This document shows, in pieces, positions 48,701 through 60,718 of a stretch of DNA of 64,000 nucleotides. The stretch lies in contig JABVXV010000058.1 of the NCBI GenBank assembly GCA_013365325.1, positions 1-64,000 on the forward strand, read 5' to 3'. The stretch's first letter is position 1, and every line of letters starts with the position of its first letter. The DNA comes from Dipetalonema caudispina. Its lineage: Eukaryota > Nematoda > Chromadorea > Rhabditida > Onchocercidae. The translations under genes and the position numbers were made by a program. The notes beneath the pieces are model-generated. The model saw only the letters and a program-made list of their open reading frames with translations, was not told the origin of the DNA and made no database searches.

Positions 48701-50995
48701 GCCAGTCAAACATCGGAAAGTTAGAGGTGGTACGGAGATTTACGAAATTTTCAAGTTCCAAAACTCCTGTGAATTTGAGGAAAAAGCAGATAAACGATGG
48801 TATATAATGAAGACATGTAGTTTTTCGCATCATTTGATAATCTGTAGACTGATGTGTTTATCATAATAAAATAAACAGAAATGAAGAAAGACAGAAGAGC
48901 AGAGAGAGTGAGGGAGAAACTGTATCTTTTAGGATGTGCTAGCCAATGCAAAGTACCTGAATAGGCTATAAGTAGGAACACTATAACAGTTTTCCCTGTC
49001 TTCAAATCTTCTCCTTCTTTCATACACTTTTATCTTTCCTAACACAGTCCTTTTTTTTTCCTGTCTATACAACTCTACCTTGCCTGTTGCAATAACATTT
49101 TCGATCACATCGAAAAGACCAGCAGTGATAAATCTATAAATTATCAGGCGAGTGATCTTGTCCAGGCTTAATTCATTTGTTGCTTTTTCATCCTTATCCT
49201 GAAAAAAAAAAAAAAAAAAAAGAACTGAATTGAAACAAAATTTTACAAAAAATTCAGTTGTGCACATTCTCATTATTTTCTCAAGAGTTCCGGAATCTCA
49301 TAACTCTGAAAGGTACTATTGACCATTTCAAACAGAACCCATTTTTCAACTTACCTTCACACGAGCATTCCTCCTCTGATCAGCTTTGCTGTAATTACGC
49401 AGTTTATTGTAGACTCTGTTACTCAACTTTTCACCGACTACATCGCCAGTAGGAATATCAATAGGAAGCTATAAAGAAAGGAAGAGGCATGATTAAAGAA
49501 GCGTCAAAACTAAGTGTTTTAATGAGTTTAACTGAAATGATACAAATATAATAGCTTCACAAGCATCGCTTATTACAGTAAAACTTAATTTAATCAGAAC
49601 TAACATGCATCACTTTTTCAGAATTACGTCTCTCAGCGATTTCTTTGTCATGTTTTGTAATTAAATGTCCCGAAGCATCACGCATGTAGCCACTCGATGG
49701 AAATTCATCTTTTGGCCTTGCTGAAATTCGCTATTCTCGGAATTCTGCTTGAAATATACAACTATAAGTCACAAACCTTTTCAACCCTTTCCATCTCAAA
49801 TTTTCACTCAGTAACCTATGGCTCTTAGATATAACATCGTAAAAAACATACCCTACCTCTCAGGAAGTTCCAGAATTGTAATTCATTACCGAAATAATTA
49901 TAAATCAACATACAGTAAAGGAAATCAATGGCGATTTCTCGTAAATCCTCGTCGTCTTCACTCAGTTCCTCCTCCAAATCATAATCGCTATCATAAGAAG
50001 GACGGTAGCGCTCAAACCCGAACTCAACTGCAACACTGAATATTTAGAAGAAATTCAATGCTCGCCTAGAGATTTGAAAACGAAATTTATATCTGAAAAA
50101 CCGACTCTTCGTTCCAACTTCTTTTCTCTCCGCCGACTTTAAACTCATTTCATATTCCCGATCAAATTCCTCTTGCAGTTTTCTAGCGAGTTCTAGATCA
50201 TCCTTACATTGCGCCAAATCACTAGGACTCAAACCGTATTGCGCTATAGACGGGTCAAGACCATTGGCATCTTCTTCCTGAAAGAATCAATGGATTTCCG
50301 GAAAAAATCAAGTTACAGCAATTTTCACAAAAGCAACACATCGGTTGATAAACTATTTATTTCATATATACAAAGATGTAAGCAAAAAAAACTGCCAGCC
50401 ATCATGCAATTAATTTTTTTAACAATAGTTTATTTTCCTTTATATTTGCTTTCAACAGAAAAAAACATAAAATTGACTTTTTTTAGATCACAAACCCTAT
50501 TCTTCCTCCAATTTTAATAAAGACGAGACGTAGATTATTATTCAGGTCATTTCTGTTACCCAAGCGTTTTAATATATCAATTAACAGAACAGATTATAAT
50601 ATTAAAACATTTATGTTATATCGCCCACTGAAGTAGTGAGAAGGATTCAACGTAAATGCCTGGAAAAGTCAATGTATTGCTATTGAAGTACGATAAAAAA
50701 TATGCCTTGGGTGGGAAGAATCCAAGAAAAGCATCCAAAAGTGCCAGTTTAAAGTAAAACTGAAAGTATGTTCTAAGAGCAAATATCCACTGATCATTTA
50801 GAAGTGCAAATGTAACAATTTTTGTGTTGTCTTAAGCAAATATTAATTAACAAATTTCCAAGGAAAAGGAAAGTAAACCTCAAGTTGTTCCGCTAATTCT
50901 TCGCTCATTATTTCAGCAAATGACACCACCGGTTCCACTTCTTCATTTTCCTTTATGCACCATGCTGATTCCTTTACTTTCAAACCAGATGACAT
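45731..50995 (-). CDS. riok-3: RIO-type atypical protein kinase 3 (RIOK3)
   Basis: Atypical Ser/Thr kinase of the RIO family; RIOK3 acts in the cytoplasm in late 40S subunit maturation. The start at 50995 opens exon 1 (50879-50995, 39 residues, with [14 protein letters not shown]). Exon 2 (about 50102-50277) encodes [15 protein letters not shown], typical of the RIOK3 N-terminus, followed by an acidic segment. Later exons give [15 protein letters not shown], then the kinase: ATGKESVVLHA (nucleotide-binding loop), [16 protein letters not shown] (catalytic lysine), [31 protein letters not shown] (catalytic Asp) and IIDVSQ (metal-binding Asp). The C-terminal lobe contains FNEITGLNM, which favours RIOK3 over RIOK1 and RIOK2. 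The stop is at 45731. All key catalytic residues are present. Not every internal exon edge was fixed. Confidence 0.92.
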
Positions 50996-52528
50996 GCTTC
51001 CCAATATTTCGCTGTGTTCAGTAGAGAAATGATAATGAGGAAGGTATTAATTTCCTGAAGCTTATTATGATAATAATGATCCAAACTCTTCAAACCTATT
51101 CCGCTATGATATGCCAATTTAGAATCTAAAAGATAATAACAAAAGTAATAGAATAAATGACAATCGAAACATTTGTCTTCACGTACAACTAACAAACTAT
51201 TGAAAGAGATACGGACATCGTGACCATAGCCCAAGGCTAATGAAAAAACTGATAGGATGAATAGAAATGTGAGTTCTATTAGTCTAGTCGTGGACATTAT
51301 CATTGCAATATGGGACGAAGCACGAACACAAAACATACAACATTTCACAAGGGAATTCGTAATTTCTGGTTCAGTAGTTATTTTCGACAATGTCGAATAT
51401 TGTCTAGCTTTTCGCTATTTCTTACCGGAGCTTTTACTCATTGGAGTGAAAAATAGTGAATACGATTGAATCAGTGCATACCCATATTCAATACCCGTGA
51501 TCATTGTGTACTCCTTCACAATATTAATGGTCTGTGTATTCTTGTACAGCAAGATGCACAATCTATTTATGTCTGACGGAAAGCAAGCAAGAGTTTTAAG
51601 AATTTCTTCCTTTGAGGGAGTTCAAAAGCATCACATATTGATATTGTAAAGTCGTCAGGAGTTGAAATAGATGGATGAATGTCAGGTATGGTGGGACAAA
51701 TAAATTGATCTCTCGATGGGAGCAATTCATCGATAATACTCTGGACTAAAAGGTCACAGATATTATTGGTGACCACCTTTCCGCAGTGAGACTCAGTGTC
51801 TCCAATAAACGACCATCACACGACTCAATACCGTTACATGACAGATACACTAATGATATGTACTAACTGTCTTTAATGTTTTTGTAAATACCGAAAGGAA
51901 TGAGAAATCAAGAAATGAAAGAAATGCATGAGGAGGCTACAAGAATAAACATTTGTCGGATGTGTTAAGGTTCTTTTGTCCTTTGGGAACATTTTCTGTA
52001 TGATACATAACTATAGGAAACAATCCTAAAGCAACAGGCAAGACTGTTTTGTATTTCACATTTTCCACTCAAAGCAAGCCGCACGAGTCAAATGAACAAT
52101 CATTGCTTTCTCTTGTTGCATACAAACATATGCTAGGTACAAATAAATCATATGGACCAGAAGTGAGTGTGATTCGTTTATCATTAAAATATGTGAATGG
52201 TACAACCTGAGTTTCATATCTATTCCCTTTCTCAATTTCATTACAATACCCATTATTAAAATCTTAACATATACGGGATATGTTTCTGTATAAAAGATAT
52301 TCTGGTTTAGTATTGTAATTGGGAAGATTCCACTTTTACGATGGCTGGTTTTTTCAATGAATTAGAGAGAGGTAAACTCATGTTCGCCAAAATGATTTTC
52401 TTGCATTTGAATTTTCTAAAATCAAAATAGACCTTCGCAGATAAGATTTCTTCACAATGACATGAATACTGAATATGTAGGCACAAACTGGACATTGAGA
52501 CTTTGTAAAATATAATTTTAAAGATCTA
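50996..52528. other. Interval between POR stop and riok-3 start
   Basis: 1.5 kb with no recognised gene. Two weak minus-strand open frames stand out. One near 51120-51297 begins with a hydrophobic, signal-peptide-like stretch (LIELTFLFILSVFSLALG). One at 51567-51776 ends LPQRKKFLKLLLAFRQT. Neither has a family match or a convincing exon context. Confidence 0.4.
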
Positions 52529-55500
52529 TTAAGACCAGACATCTGTTTGGTAACATCGTTTTCGCTCCAAATCTTCTTGAAATTTCTGCGCTTCAGTTTC
52601 AGTTTTCCCGCCAATCTCCATGAATATTCGCATGAATATATTTTGCACATCACGTGCCATATTGCGTGCATCGCTAAAGTAGCACGGAAGACCATAAATA
52701 ATCTCAATAACATACAAAAAACAAGAAAAGTAAGTAGGAAGCTTGAAAAGCGCTGTGAGCAAATCCAAGTTCACAAAATACTAGATAGTTTTTGCAATTA
52801 AAAAAAAAAAAGAAAAATAAAGCGAAACATACCCACACACACAAATATTTGCACCATTCTCAACAGCTCTCCATACTGCTTCGCGATTTTTCCAAATTTC
52901 ATCTTGTACATAAATCTGAAGCAATTATTTGTGATTACATTGTTATTATTGGCTTCTAGTAATTTCGAAAAATTTTAAAAACTGTTAATATTCTATGAAT
53001 GGAATGGAAACACGCTTACTTTCTTTGCAGTAATTCGAGAAAAGGCAGTGTACAATTCAGAAAGTACACCATCTTGGATGAACTTCTTCAGCTCTTCTCT
53101 ATAAATGTAATCATGTTCCGGATGTCGACAACCGAAATATAATGTCATTGGTCCAATGTCTTGGCCTAAACGACTTTGCTTTAAAAGATAACTTTGCTAT
53201 CAAGTAAGTCAGAACATCAACTCTAACTTAATTGGCTAGTTAAATTAAAGTGAACCAATATGTCCCACCAACATATTCTCAGCAATAAGAAAATGTCGAA
53301 AGGAAAAATTCAAATTTCAAGAATTAATGTCTTTTACATATAAATTTTTACCTTGTTTCTTCTGCCAACTCCGCTCTTGAAGAAAACCTCTAAATGGAGC
53401 AAAACCTGTCCCAGGACCTATCATGATAATTGGTGTTTTCAGTCGATGGGGAAGTCGCATTGTTGATTTCCTAACAAATATCGGTACTTTGGAGCCTTCA
53501 CCCTTCAATAAAAATTAGTGAACAAGAAAAATAATTCCATTGAATTTTGAAGATTTCGAAAAATATAAAAAAGTATATGCGATGGAAAAAATCTGACAAA
53601 CCAAACAAGGAAAAAGCAATATTTAAATGGCAATATACAATGAGATAACGAACCGAACGAACAAATTTGTCGGTTTTGAAAATTTTTTGGAGATTCGTTT
53701 TTTGAAGTCGCAAATTACAGAGGAATATAGATAAGTAATTCTCTATAGGATTGTTAAAAAAGTGAGGAAAATAACTTTTTGGAGCAGAAAGTTGGTGCAA
53801 ACTCCTTTAATCAGTCGATGGCCGATCGTATATTTTGTTACAATAACTGTTATAGCCAGAGAGTCATGATTATATTTGGATGATGATGATATGCTGTAAT
53901 AACGTGGCTGCAACATATAAATGTTGCGTAACTATTCAGTCAAAGTCATCGTACAAGTAAATAACAAGATCTAAAATCAAAAAAATAAGGATATAGCAAT
54001 ATATTAAGTGAGTGCGACTTCACGTAAAACGACTTACAGTGCTTCAGGATGCCAACAAATGACTTGAAAGAAACTGAACCTAAAAATACCTGAAGACGAG
54101 GTAACAATTCTAAAATATAATCAACTGGAGGTTTACATGTCGGGAATGCACGAAGAACATCAATGATAGAACGCCTTTCCTTCTGAATATAATTTCCATA
54201 TTCCTTCTGCAAGTATGAAATCTTGTTTTCAGATGGAAAAGTTCTAGAAAAATTCTAGAGAGGTGAGAGAACTTCACAACATGATTCGAAAGAAACTAAT
54301 TCCATTTTAAAAACTTACCAAACCCTGTTCACTCGCAGTGCTTAACAATAAAAGGCGCTCTTTCTCATTTTCGGCACTTGTGTAAGAAGCTAAGGCTTTC
54401 AATACATTGGATTTAACTGGTGCACAAATATCAACGTAATGAGTGAATGCGGTCCTTATTGTACACGGACATGGGAATGGGTTCTTTTTCAGGTTTTCTT
54501 CTAAAAAGTAACACTATAATGGGACAAAGTTTCAATGGCAATTAAATCAAAATCTCAAATTTTACGAGTAAATTCAAGAAAATGTCCGTGTAGCCTGTTC
54601 AACTGGAAAAAAAACATTATAATGAACAACGAAAACAATAATCAATACCGTCAAGATTAACCAGACTGAAACGTAGATCCATATCAGCGTCAAGCAATCG
54701 CCCTAATTCCTCCACCCAAACTGGATCATTTGTTGGGAAAACGCCTAAGTGATCACCCGCTTCATACCTAAAGTTTTTCATTGCATTATCAGTTAACAGT
54801 TTAATATTTATCAAAAATTGAGCGATTCGAAAATCCAAAGATGAACCGAAAAAGCTAACCTCATCCTTGCTTCATTGATGATAAATTCGATGTGACGACA
54901 ACTTCTACCACTTTTTATACCGTGTAGCTCACGATTAATACTAACAGTAGCAATAAATGGGTTCTTCTGGTTAAAGGGCCTAAAGATCAAAAATCACTGC
55001 AAAATAATCAAAAAGATTACTGAAATGAACCACAATAACTATGGTGATTCCTCAAAAATCTTTTACAAAAACAATAGGAAACCCACGGTCTTTGCTTTTC
55101 AAATGATCCCAAGCGGCCATACTCCCCCGTAAATAATTTAACCGAGAAATCCTTTACAATTTCAAGACGATACTGCCGTACTGAATCTGTTTCAGCAATT
55201 TCCCAGCCAAAAATCTTTGTTACAGTAGACCAAAAGCCTTCTCGCCACCTAAAGATACAAGCTTTTGATTTTTAAAAAGTAAATTAAAGCACTTTAAAAG
55301 CAGTTTTGAAAATAAGATATAACATATTATTTTAAAATACGCTAAACAGTTCAAAAGGTAATGTAAATATGAAGCGAAATATAACAAAGTGAACAAAACT
55401 TAAGGAATCCACAAGAAGAGAATAAACAATAAGTTCGAAATCTATTAGCATGGATGTCAGACCTCATGAAATCCTCCTCCAGATTTCCATCATCATCACC

Positions 55501-56899
55501 GAGGCCAAGGCTGTAAATACGTGTAGCACCGAATTCTTCCATTCGTCGATTGAAATATTTCCCAATTTCATTGAAGTGTCCATAAGTTTTATTACCTAAG
55601 CCAAAAACCTGAAAATTCCGTTCCCAAACCACTTGCCACTGCTAATATGTTAACGCAGTCTAACGTTACACATAAACGTTAATTGTCATGAAGAAAACGA
55701 CCAAAATTGAGTAAATAAACCAAGTTTGGTATAACATAAACATATAAAAGTTTTTCCTAATCAGGGTATTGCAAAATCTTTACAATATAATCATATTGCC
55801 AGCTCAGTTCTAGTCAGTAGTATTAAACTAACAGCGAAATTAACGCCTGTCAAATCGAGGTCCGTATTCAGAACATGCTGATAAAATTCATGCGCGTTAT
55901 CTGTCGGATCGCCTTCACCGTATGTTGCCATGCACAAAATCATAAGAACACCAGGAATTTCTCTGATTTTTTCAAAATCTTCAACATTCATTTCTTCTGG
56001 GTCGAGCAAAAGAGCCTGAAAACTTCTGTAATACGATAAAATGACATATTTTACAAAACAATATAATAGGAGAGATTAGCAAAAGAAATCAAGAAATTAA
56101 GAGCCCAATAATTCGATCTCTTTTTCCCTTTCCATCCTGCTCATCAATTCAAATTCTAAGTGAAATCGGCTTTTCTTTTCTTGAAAATGTGATTTACAGC
56201 TTAAATTTATAATTTTATTGGGGAACAAACCTTCTGACCGTAATTCTGAACATCTTTAGAAAGACGACCTGCCAATTCTTCAGCTGTTCCTGTTTGTGAG
56301 CCATAAATTATTAATACCTGGAAGAAATTGATTTTTAATAGCCAGAAAAAAGAAATGTCGGCCTAAATCAATGAATGAATGGGAAACTTTGAAGAGGATG
56401 AACGGAAAAAATAACGAATTCCTGAAAATTGCTTTAGAAACTCGGAACCCCGAATAAATTTCATTAATTTAACTTCTAAATAAGAAGAAATTTTCTTGAA
56501 GGAAAGTGTTGTACAAAGTAGGAGTAGAGTTTGCGACTCAAAAAAATTTTTATAAAACCGCTTTAAAAACCTCCAAATATTCCTTACTCATAGAAAAAAA
56601 TGACATAGTCTCGTAAAAGGTAAATCTGATAACAAAAGAAAATAAAAATAACAATTGGCGACCTTTCGTTCCTCCGACTTCATACGTGCAACAAATGAAG
56701 TTTGTCGATCAAATGAACTTTCGGAAGAAATGTAAGATGGCAGTACAGTTGATGTGAATTTACCAGTGGTTTTTCCGACCCATAATCTCCATGAATAATA
56801 GACTGTTGTAAGCAATATGATGGTCAAAACAATCAGATCTATTATGTCTAGCCGTGTTCGCAACCAATCCATCACTGTCATCGTCATCACGGTTTTCAT
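52529..56899 (-). CDS. POR: NADPH-cytochrome P450 reductase
   Basis: ER-anchored diflavin reductase that passes electrons from NADPH through FAD and FMN to cytochromes P450. The first exon starts at 56899, [12 protein letters not shown], with a membrane anchor ([17 protein letters not shown]). The FMN domain follows: [26 protein letters not shown] and [12 protein letters not shown]. The FAD domain and connecting segment give [40 protein letters not shown] and GVCTNFL. The NADP domain gives [42 protein letters not shown] and the C-terminal YQTDVWS with the penultimate tryptophan that stacks on FAD. The stop is at 52529. The order and completeness of motifs indicate a full, intact gene of about a dozen exons. 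The C. elegans counterpart is emb-8. Confidence 0.95.
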
Positions 56900-57111
56900 T
56901 TGATTGTTTTCTTTTAATATATTTTCGCCAAGATTATTAAACCTGCAAACCTGAAATTGAAATTAAGACTAGCCGAGAAATTTATGTAGAATTACTTCGC
57001 GTAAGGCAGGGAAAGCTACGGAATAATGCACATAAGTGATGAAAAAGAAACTTTGGTCAGGGTTCAAAATTTATTTCGCCATACTCTAATCTTTCAATTC
57101 TTCATGGGAAT

Positions 57112-57606
57112 TGTCGCGAAAGTTATTCGAATAACCTTCGCGAAGGATTTTTTTTTTTTTTTTTTGTAACAGAAATCTTTATACAACAACAACAACATAA
57201 TGAATTATATCACGCAGGAATAGCCCATACGATTTCAAGAATAAGAAGAATGTTTTGGATACCTAAGGGGAAGAGCTAAAGTTAAAAGAGTATTGAACAA
57301 ATGTATGGTATGTAAACGATGGAAGGCAAAACCATTTAAGTTACCAACTATGTCTAAACTTCCAGAAACTCGAGTAAAACGTTCTCGAACATTTGCCCGA
57401 GTTGGTTTGGATTATTTAGGTCCTGTTCCCGTCAAAACTGAAACAGGAGTAACAAAAAGATGGGTCGCTTTATTCACATGCTTCACTACAAGAGCGGTAC
57501 ATTTAGAGATAGCGGACAATTTATCTGCTGAATATAAATAAATTAATTACTGTTTGAACCAATTATTCCATCCTTCGCGAAGGTTATTCGAATAACTTTC
57601 GCGACA
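57112..57606. mobile_element. 495-bp insertion with 36-bp perfect inverted ends and a BEL/Pao integrase fragment
   Basis: Positions 57112-57147 and 57571-57606 are exact reverse complements, 36 bp. The element starts TG, ends CA and is bordered on both sides by GGAAT, a likely 5-bp target-site duplication. Each arm is itself nearly palindromic around GTTATTCGAATAAC, so the ends also align as direct repeats. Inside are an 18-bp T run and, on the plus strand from about 57205 to 57540, part of an integrase of the BEL/Pao LTR-retrotransposon type: a zinc-binding region with CMVCKRWK, then GLDYLGPV and TRAVHLEIADNLSAEY. The reading frame is broken by a one-base shift near 57270, and both ends of the protein are missing, so it is non-functional. 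Confidence 0.8.
57205..57540 (+). pseudogene. Broken BEL/Pao-type integrase fragment
   Basis: Fragment covering only the zinc-binding region and the start of the catalytic core of a retroelement integrase. The upstream part reads in one frame up to about 57270 and the remainder in another, so a small indel separates them. The frame then runs to a stop at about 57541, close to the right inverted end. No protease, reverse transcriptase or complete integrase core is present. It is enclosed by the palindromic ends of the 495-bp insertion. Confidence 0.8.
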
Positions 57607-60193
57607 GGAATGAACAATGTTGTCAAATGAAGATAGTGGAAATAGAATAACTGGAAACCAAAGTAACAGAAGAATGGAAAGTGCAGTTGTGAACTGCAAT
57701 TACAAATCAGTATTTTTTGATTTCTTACAACGTCTTGTAGCAATGTCATCAATCCGGTAGTTTTTTAGGACTGAATAATAGCATAATTTTTCGAAGTAGT
57801 GAAAAAAGTCATCTTCTGTTCGTAAGATTTTTAAAAGAGAATCTCAGAATTTATGAGTATGAATGATCACTTTAATGAGTGCTAGTCAAATCATTTTAAA
57901 ATAATTTTAAACGGTTCTACAAACACAGAATGCTAAGAGAGGTCAGTTTGGACATTTCTTTATATCAATCATTGAATTACGATGACAGTCTTTTATTCAT
58001 GTTTGTATTGCTAATAGACAATTTAAAAAAGCACTAAATTTAAAGAAAATCGTTTATCAAAGTTTCAAAATTCCTTAAGATGCATCCAAAAAAAGAATAC
58101 CAAAGTGAACGGATAGTTGTCGTCTACGAGGAATGAAAGGCATGTGCTCTCGTAATTTGATGTTATATTTGTCGATTGTTAAAACCGGTTTTTTTTTTTA
58201 CCAAATCAAACACCATCATTTTCCTTCATCCAGTATGATCTAAAAAAAATTCAATATTTCTCCCAAATATCTTTCTCTTTGAAATCTTTGAAAAAGCGAA
58301 AATAACTGAACATAGAAGTGTGAAGTGAAATATGACAAACACTCAACACAGTTCTTACATCTATTGTCAACTTTCATGAACGATATTTATTAGACTATTA
58401 AATTAACTTTCCCACCAGTCATCTGATCATAAAGAATGAAACAATTATATAAAAATGAATAGTTGCAGGCCACAGTGATGGAAATGATAAAATCACAAAG
58501 ATGATGTAAGAAGGAAAGGACTAAGTATATTGTAAATTACCTCATGTATTCACCAAAAATGCTCCCTTATCATGAAATATTTTGCTAGTTAATTTCAATA
58601 GCTAAAATGAAAAGTTCCTAATTTAGGGGTTTAACACTAGTAGCAAATAGAAAATGATAAATTTAAAATATAGCGAGAGAGCAATAATTTCATTTTGATG
58701 AATATAGAACTTACAATAGCGTTTGAATACATCCTATCTTATGTTTAATGTTAGTGAATTGATTAAATCGCAAAATAAGACAGTGAGTAAAACAATGATA
58801 CATAGAAGAGAGCTAAAAGAAAGTACTCCTGACATATATTATAAGTTAAACGTAACATTATAAGAAACTGCTGATTGAATGTACTGTAACTTGTCAACAC
58901 ATTCGATTCGTTATTAGACGTAGAGCCGTTATGTCATCGAAACATTGATCTTTCTTGACCTTTTATCCTATTCTTGCATCATATAACTGAAGTTATCGCT
59001 TCTTTTCAAACATTTGAACTTCGGATCATTGTAACAGATATTATTCTGAATAAGCATAGTGAACTTGGGAGATTACCTAAATGTGAAGAAAGAAGCGCGG
59101 GAAGGTATTTAAAGTGGAGTCAGATATGAAGCAGAAATTCAACTAATATATGATCATTGGTTAGGTTAATTTATAAAAAAACTAAGTGTTACAAATTCTG
59201 AAGTGTTACAGAAGCTTATATTTCACACATGCTTGAGGCGATAATGAAATTGGAGATATTTCAAGATCAAGTTCAGAATAAGCACAAGTAGTCGACTAGT
59301 GACAAGATTAAAAGTAACATTAAAGTTCGAGTAAGTCATCAAGCAAGCCAACTAGTGAAAGATAAGAAAAGAACAGACCAATTTTTGGACGTTCTTTAAA
59401 TGACCCCATCTAAAACAGTTGGAAAGCCGGTTATTACCGACCTTTCGCACTTCTACTTTTATCATCGAAATCGGAACTTCAACAAACCTCCTCATTACTT
59501 GCACATTAATCACTTCCCCCTCCATTACGTCGCCCAATTGTAAAACACCCTTACGCTACTGATTTAATGAACTTTTTCGAAATCACCGGCCTATTCGCTT
59601 ATTAATTTGACCAGTCGAACTTACCACCTCACGCTACTGATTTAATGAACTTTTTCGAAATCACCGGCCTATCCGCTTATTAATTTGACCAGTCGAACTT
59701 ACCACCTCTAATTAATTACTATACTTCTCAGACTACACCACCTTATCCCACAAAAAATTAAGAAATACCAAACTCTCGCCATGTCTTGATATGACGCACT
59801 CATACTTTGGTTAAATATTAGTCACACCACTTAACAACAACCCATCTGTTCGCAATCAGAAAGTCCAAAAGTTCAGCAAAATCCATCCCAATTAAAGTAA
59901 TACCGGTTATGTCTGCTTCCCCCTCATCTCACACTTCGTTTAAGCGCAAATAACGGAAACTATTGTAATTCAGAAGCATACGCATCCTTCTCACAGATAA
60001 CTTCCATAGAGTTCTACCATTCAGAAATGCATAGAAAACCTAAAGAATTCGAACTTTCCAGCGTCCATCGCCAATTTCTCATATATAATGCATCCCAACA
60101 GAAACAAAGAACACTTTATTATGGTCTATAACACCACGGAGAACATAACAATGAAGAAGAGAACCAAAATCATTTATAATGATCCTTCAAATT
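57607..60193. other. 2.6 kb interval between the insertion and rps-21
   Basis: AT-rich, with no supported exon. A minus-strand frame at 59352-59537 (MEGEVINVQVMRRFVEVP at its start) is unrecognised and lacks splice context. A 78-bp tandem duplication lies at 59553-59708. The left side should contain the POR promoter and the right side the rps-21 3' untranslated region. Confidence 0.5.
59553..59708. repeat. 78-bp tandem duplication
   Basis: Two head-to-tail copies, 59553-59630 and 59631-59708, both starting ACGCTACTGATTTAATG. They differ at one base (CTATTCGC against CTATCCGC), so the duplication is recent or maintained by conversion. Confidence 0.95.
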
Positions 60194-60718
60194 TTAAAAA
60201 CTGCTCGGTATTAAACCATCGCGCTTCGCAAGACGCAAAATGCAGTCATCCGACTCACCCATACACCGAATTTCGCCACAGATTGCGTATCTGTAGTAAA
60301 GAAATGTTAGCTCATAAGTTTTTACACAAAATAGTTGTAAAATCCTTTAAGATCAAGATTCTTCCTTGCGAAATTAAGAGCCACAACTTCGCAGTGGAAA
60401 TACAACTACTTTTGCTGCAAAAGAAATCTACCAATCTCTCTAGTAAATAAAATTTCTTAATCTGGAAATAATTTAATTCTCCTTCAAAATTATCTTAACG
60501 ATTGCAAAGTTTTGAGAGATACTAGACAGAAACATTGATGCTCGCATTCAAGTACTATACCTTATAACTTTTCCAGGTACCATGCGCCCAGTTTTAGGAT
60601 CTACATCGACCAAGTCGATTTGCACAGCTGCATGATCAGTTGCTGCAATGATGCGCGATGATGAGGAGCATTTCCTCGGTATGTATAGTTCTACGAGTGC
60701 TCCTTCGTCGTTCTGCAT
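60194..60718 (-). CDS. rps-21: 40S ribosomal protein S21 (eS21)
   Basis: Structural protein of the small ribosomal subunit. Two exons, 60561-60718 and 60194-60290, join in frame to 255 nt, or 84 residues, the normal eS21 length. It starts [17 protein letters not shown], continues [15 protein letters not shown] and [11 protein letters not shown], and the second exon gives [16 protein letters not shown] and [12 protein letters not shown] before the stop. The ATG at 60718 was preferred over an in-frame ATG eight codons upstream because MQNDEG is the conserved eS21 start. The residue before MGESDD is Cys and the one after DDCI is Leu, where most family members have Arg and Asn, a mild divergence. 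No paralogue is visible in the window. Confidence 0.95.

Noticed and set aside
48549..48866. Plus-strand open frame of 105 codons
   Set aside because: It lies antisense within riok-3 introns and has no similarity or splice support.
50980..51390. Minus-strand frame with a signal-peptide-like start (MSTTRLIELTFLFILSVFSL)
   Set aside because: It runs into the riok-3 first exon in another frame and has no downstream exon; probably chance in AT-rich DNA.
51567..51776. Minus-strand frame ending LPQRKKFLKLLLAFRQT, considered as a last exon
   Set aside because: No ATG, no matching upstream exon and no family; 70 open codons are not rare at this base composition.
60088..60450. Plus-strand open frame of 120 codons
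   Set aside because: It overlaps the second rps-21 exon in antisense; the minus-strand reading is a conserved ribosomal protein.
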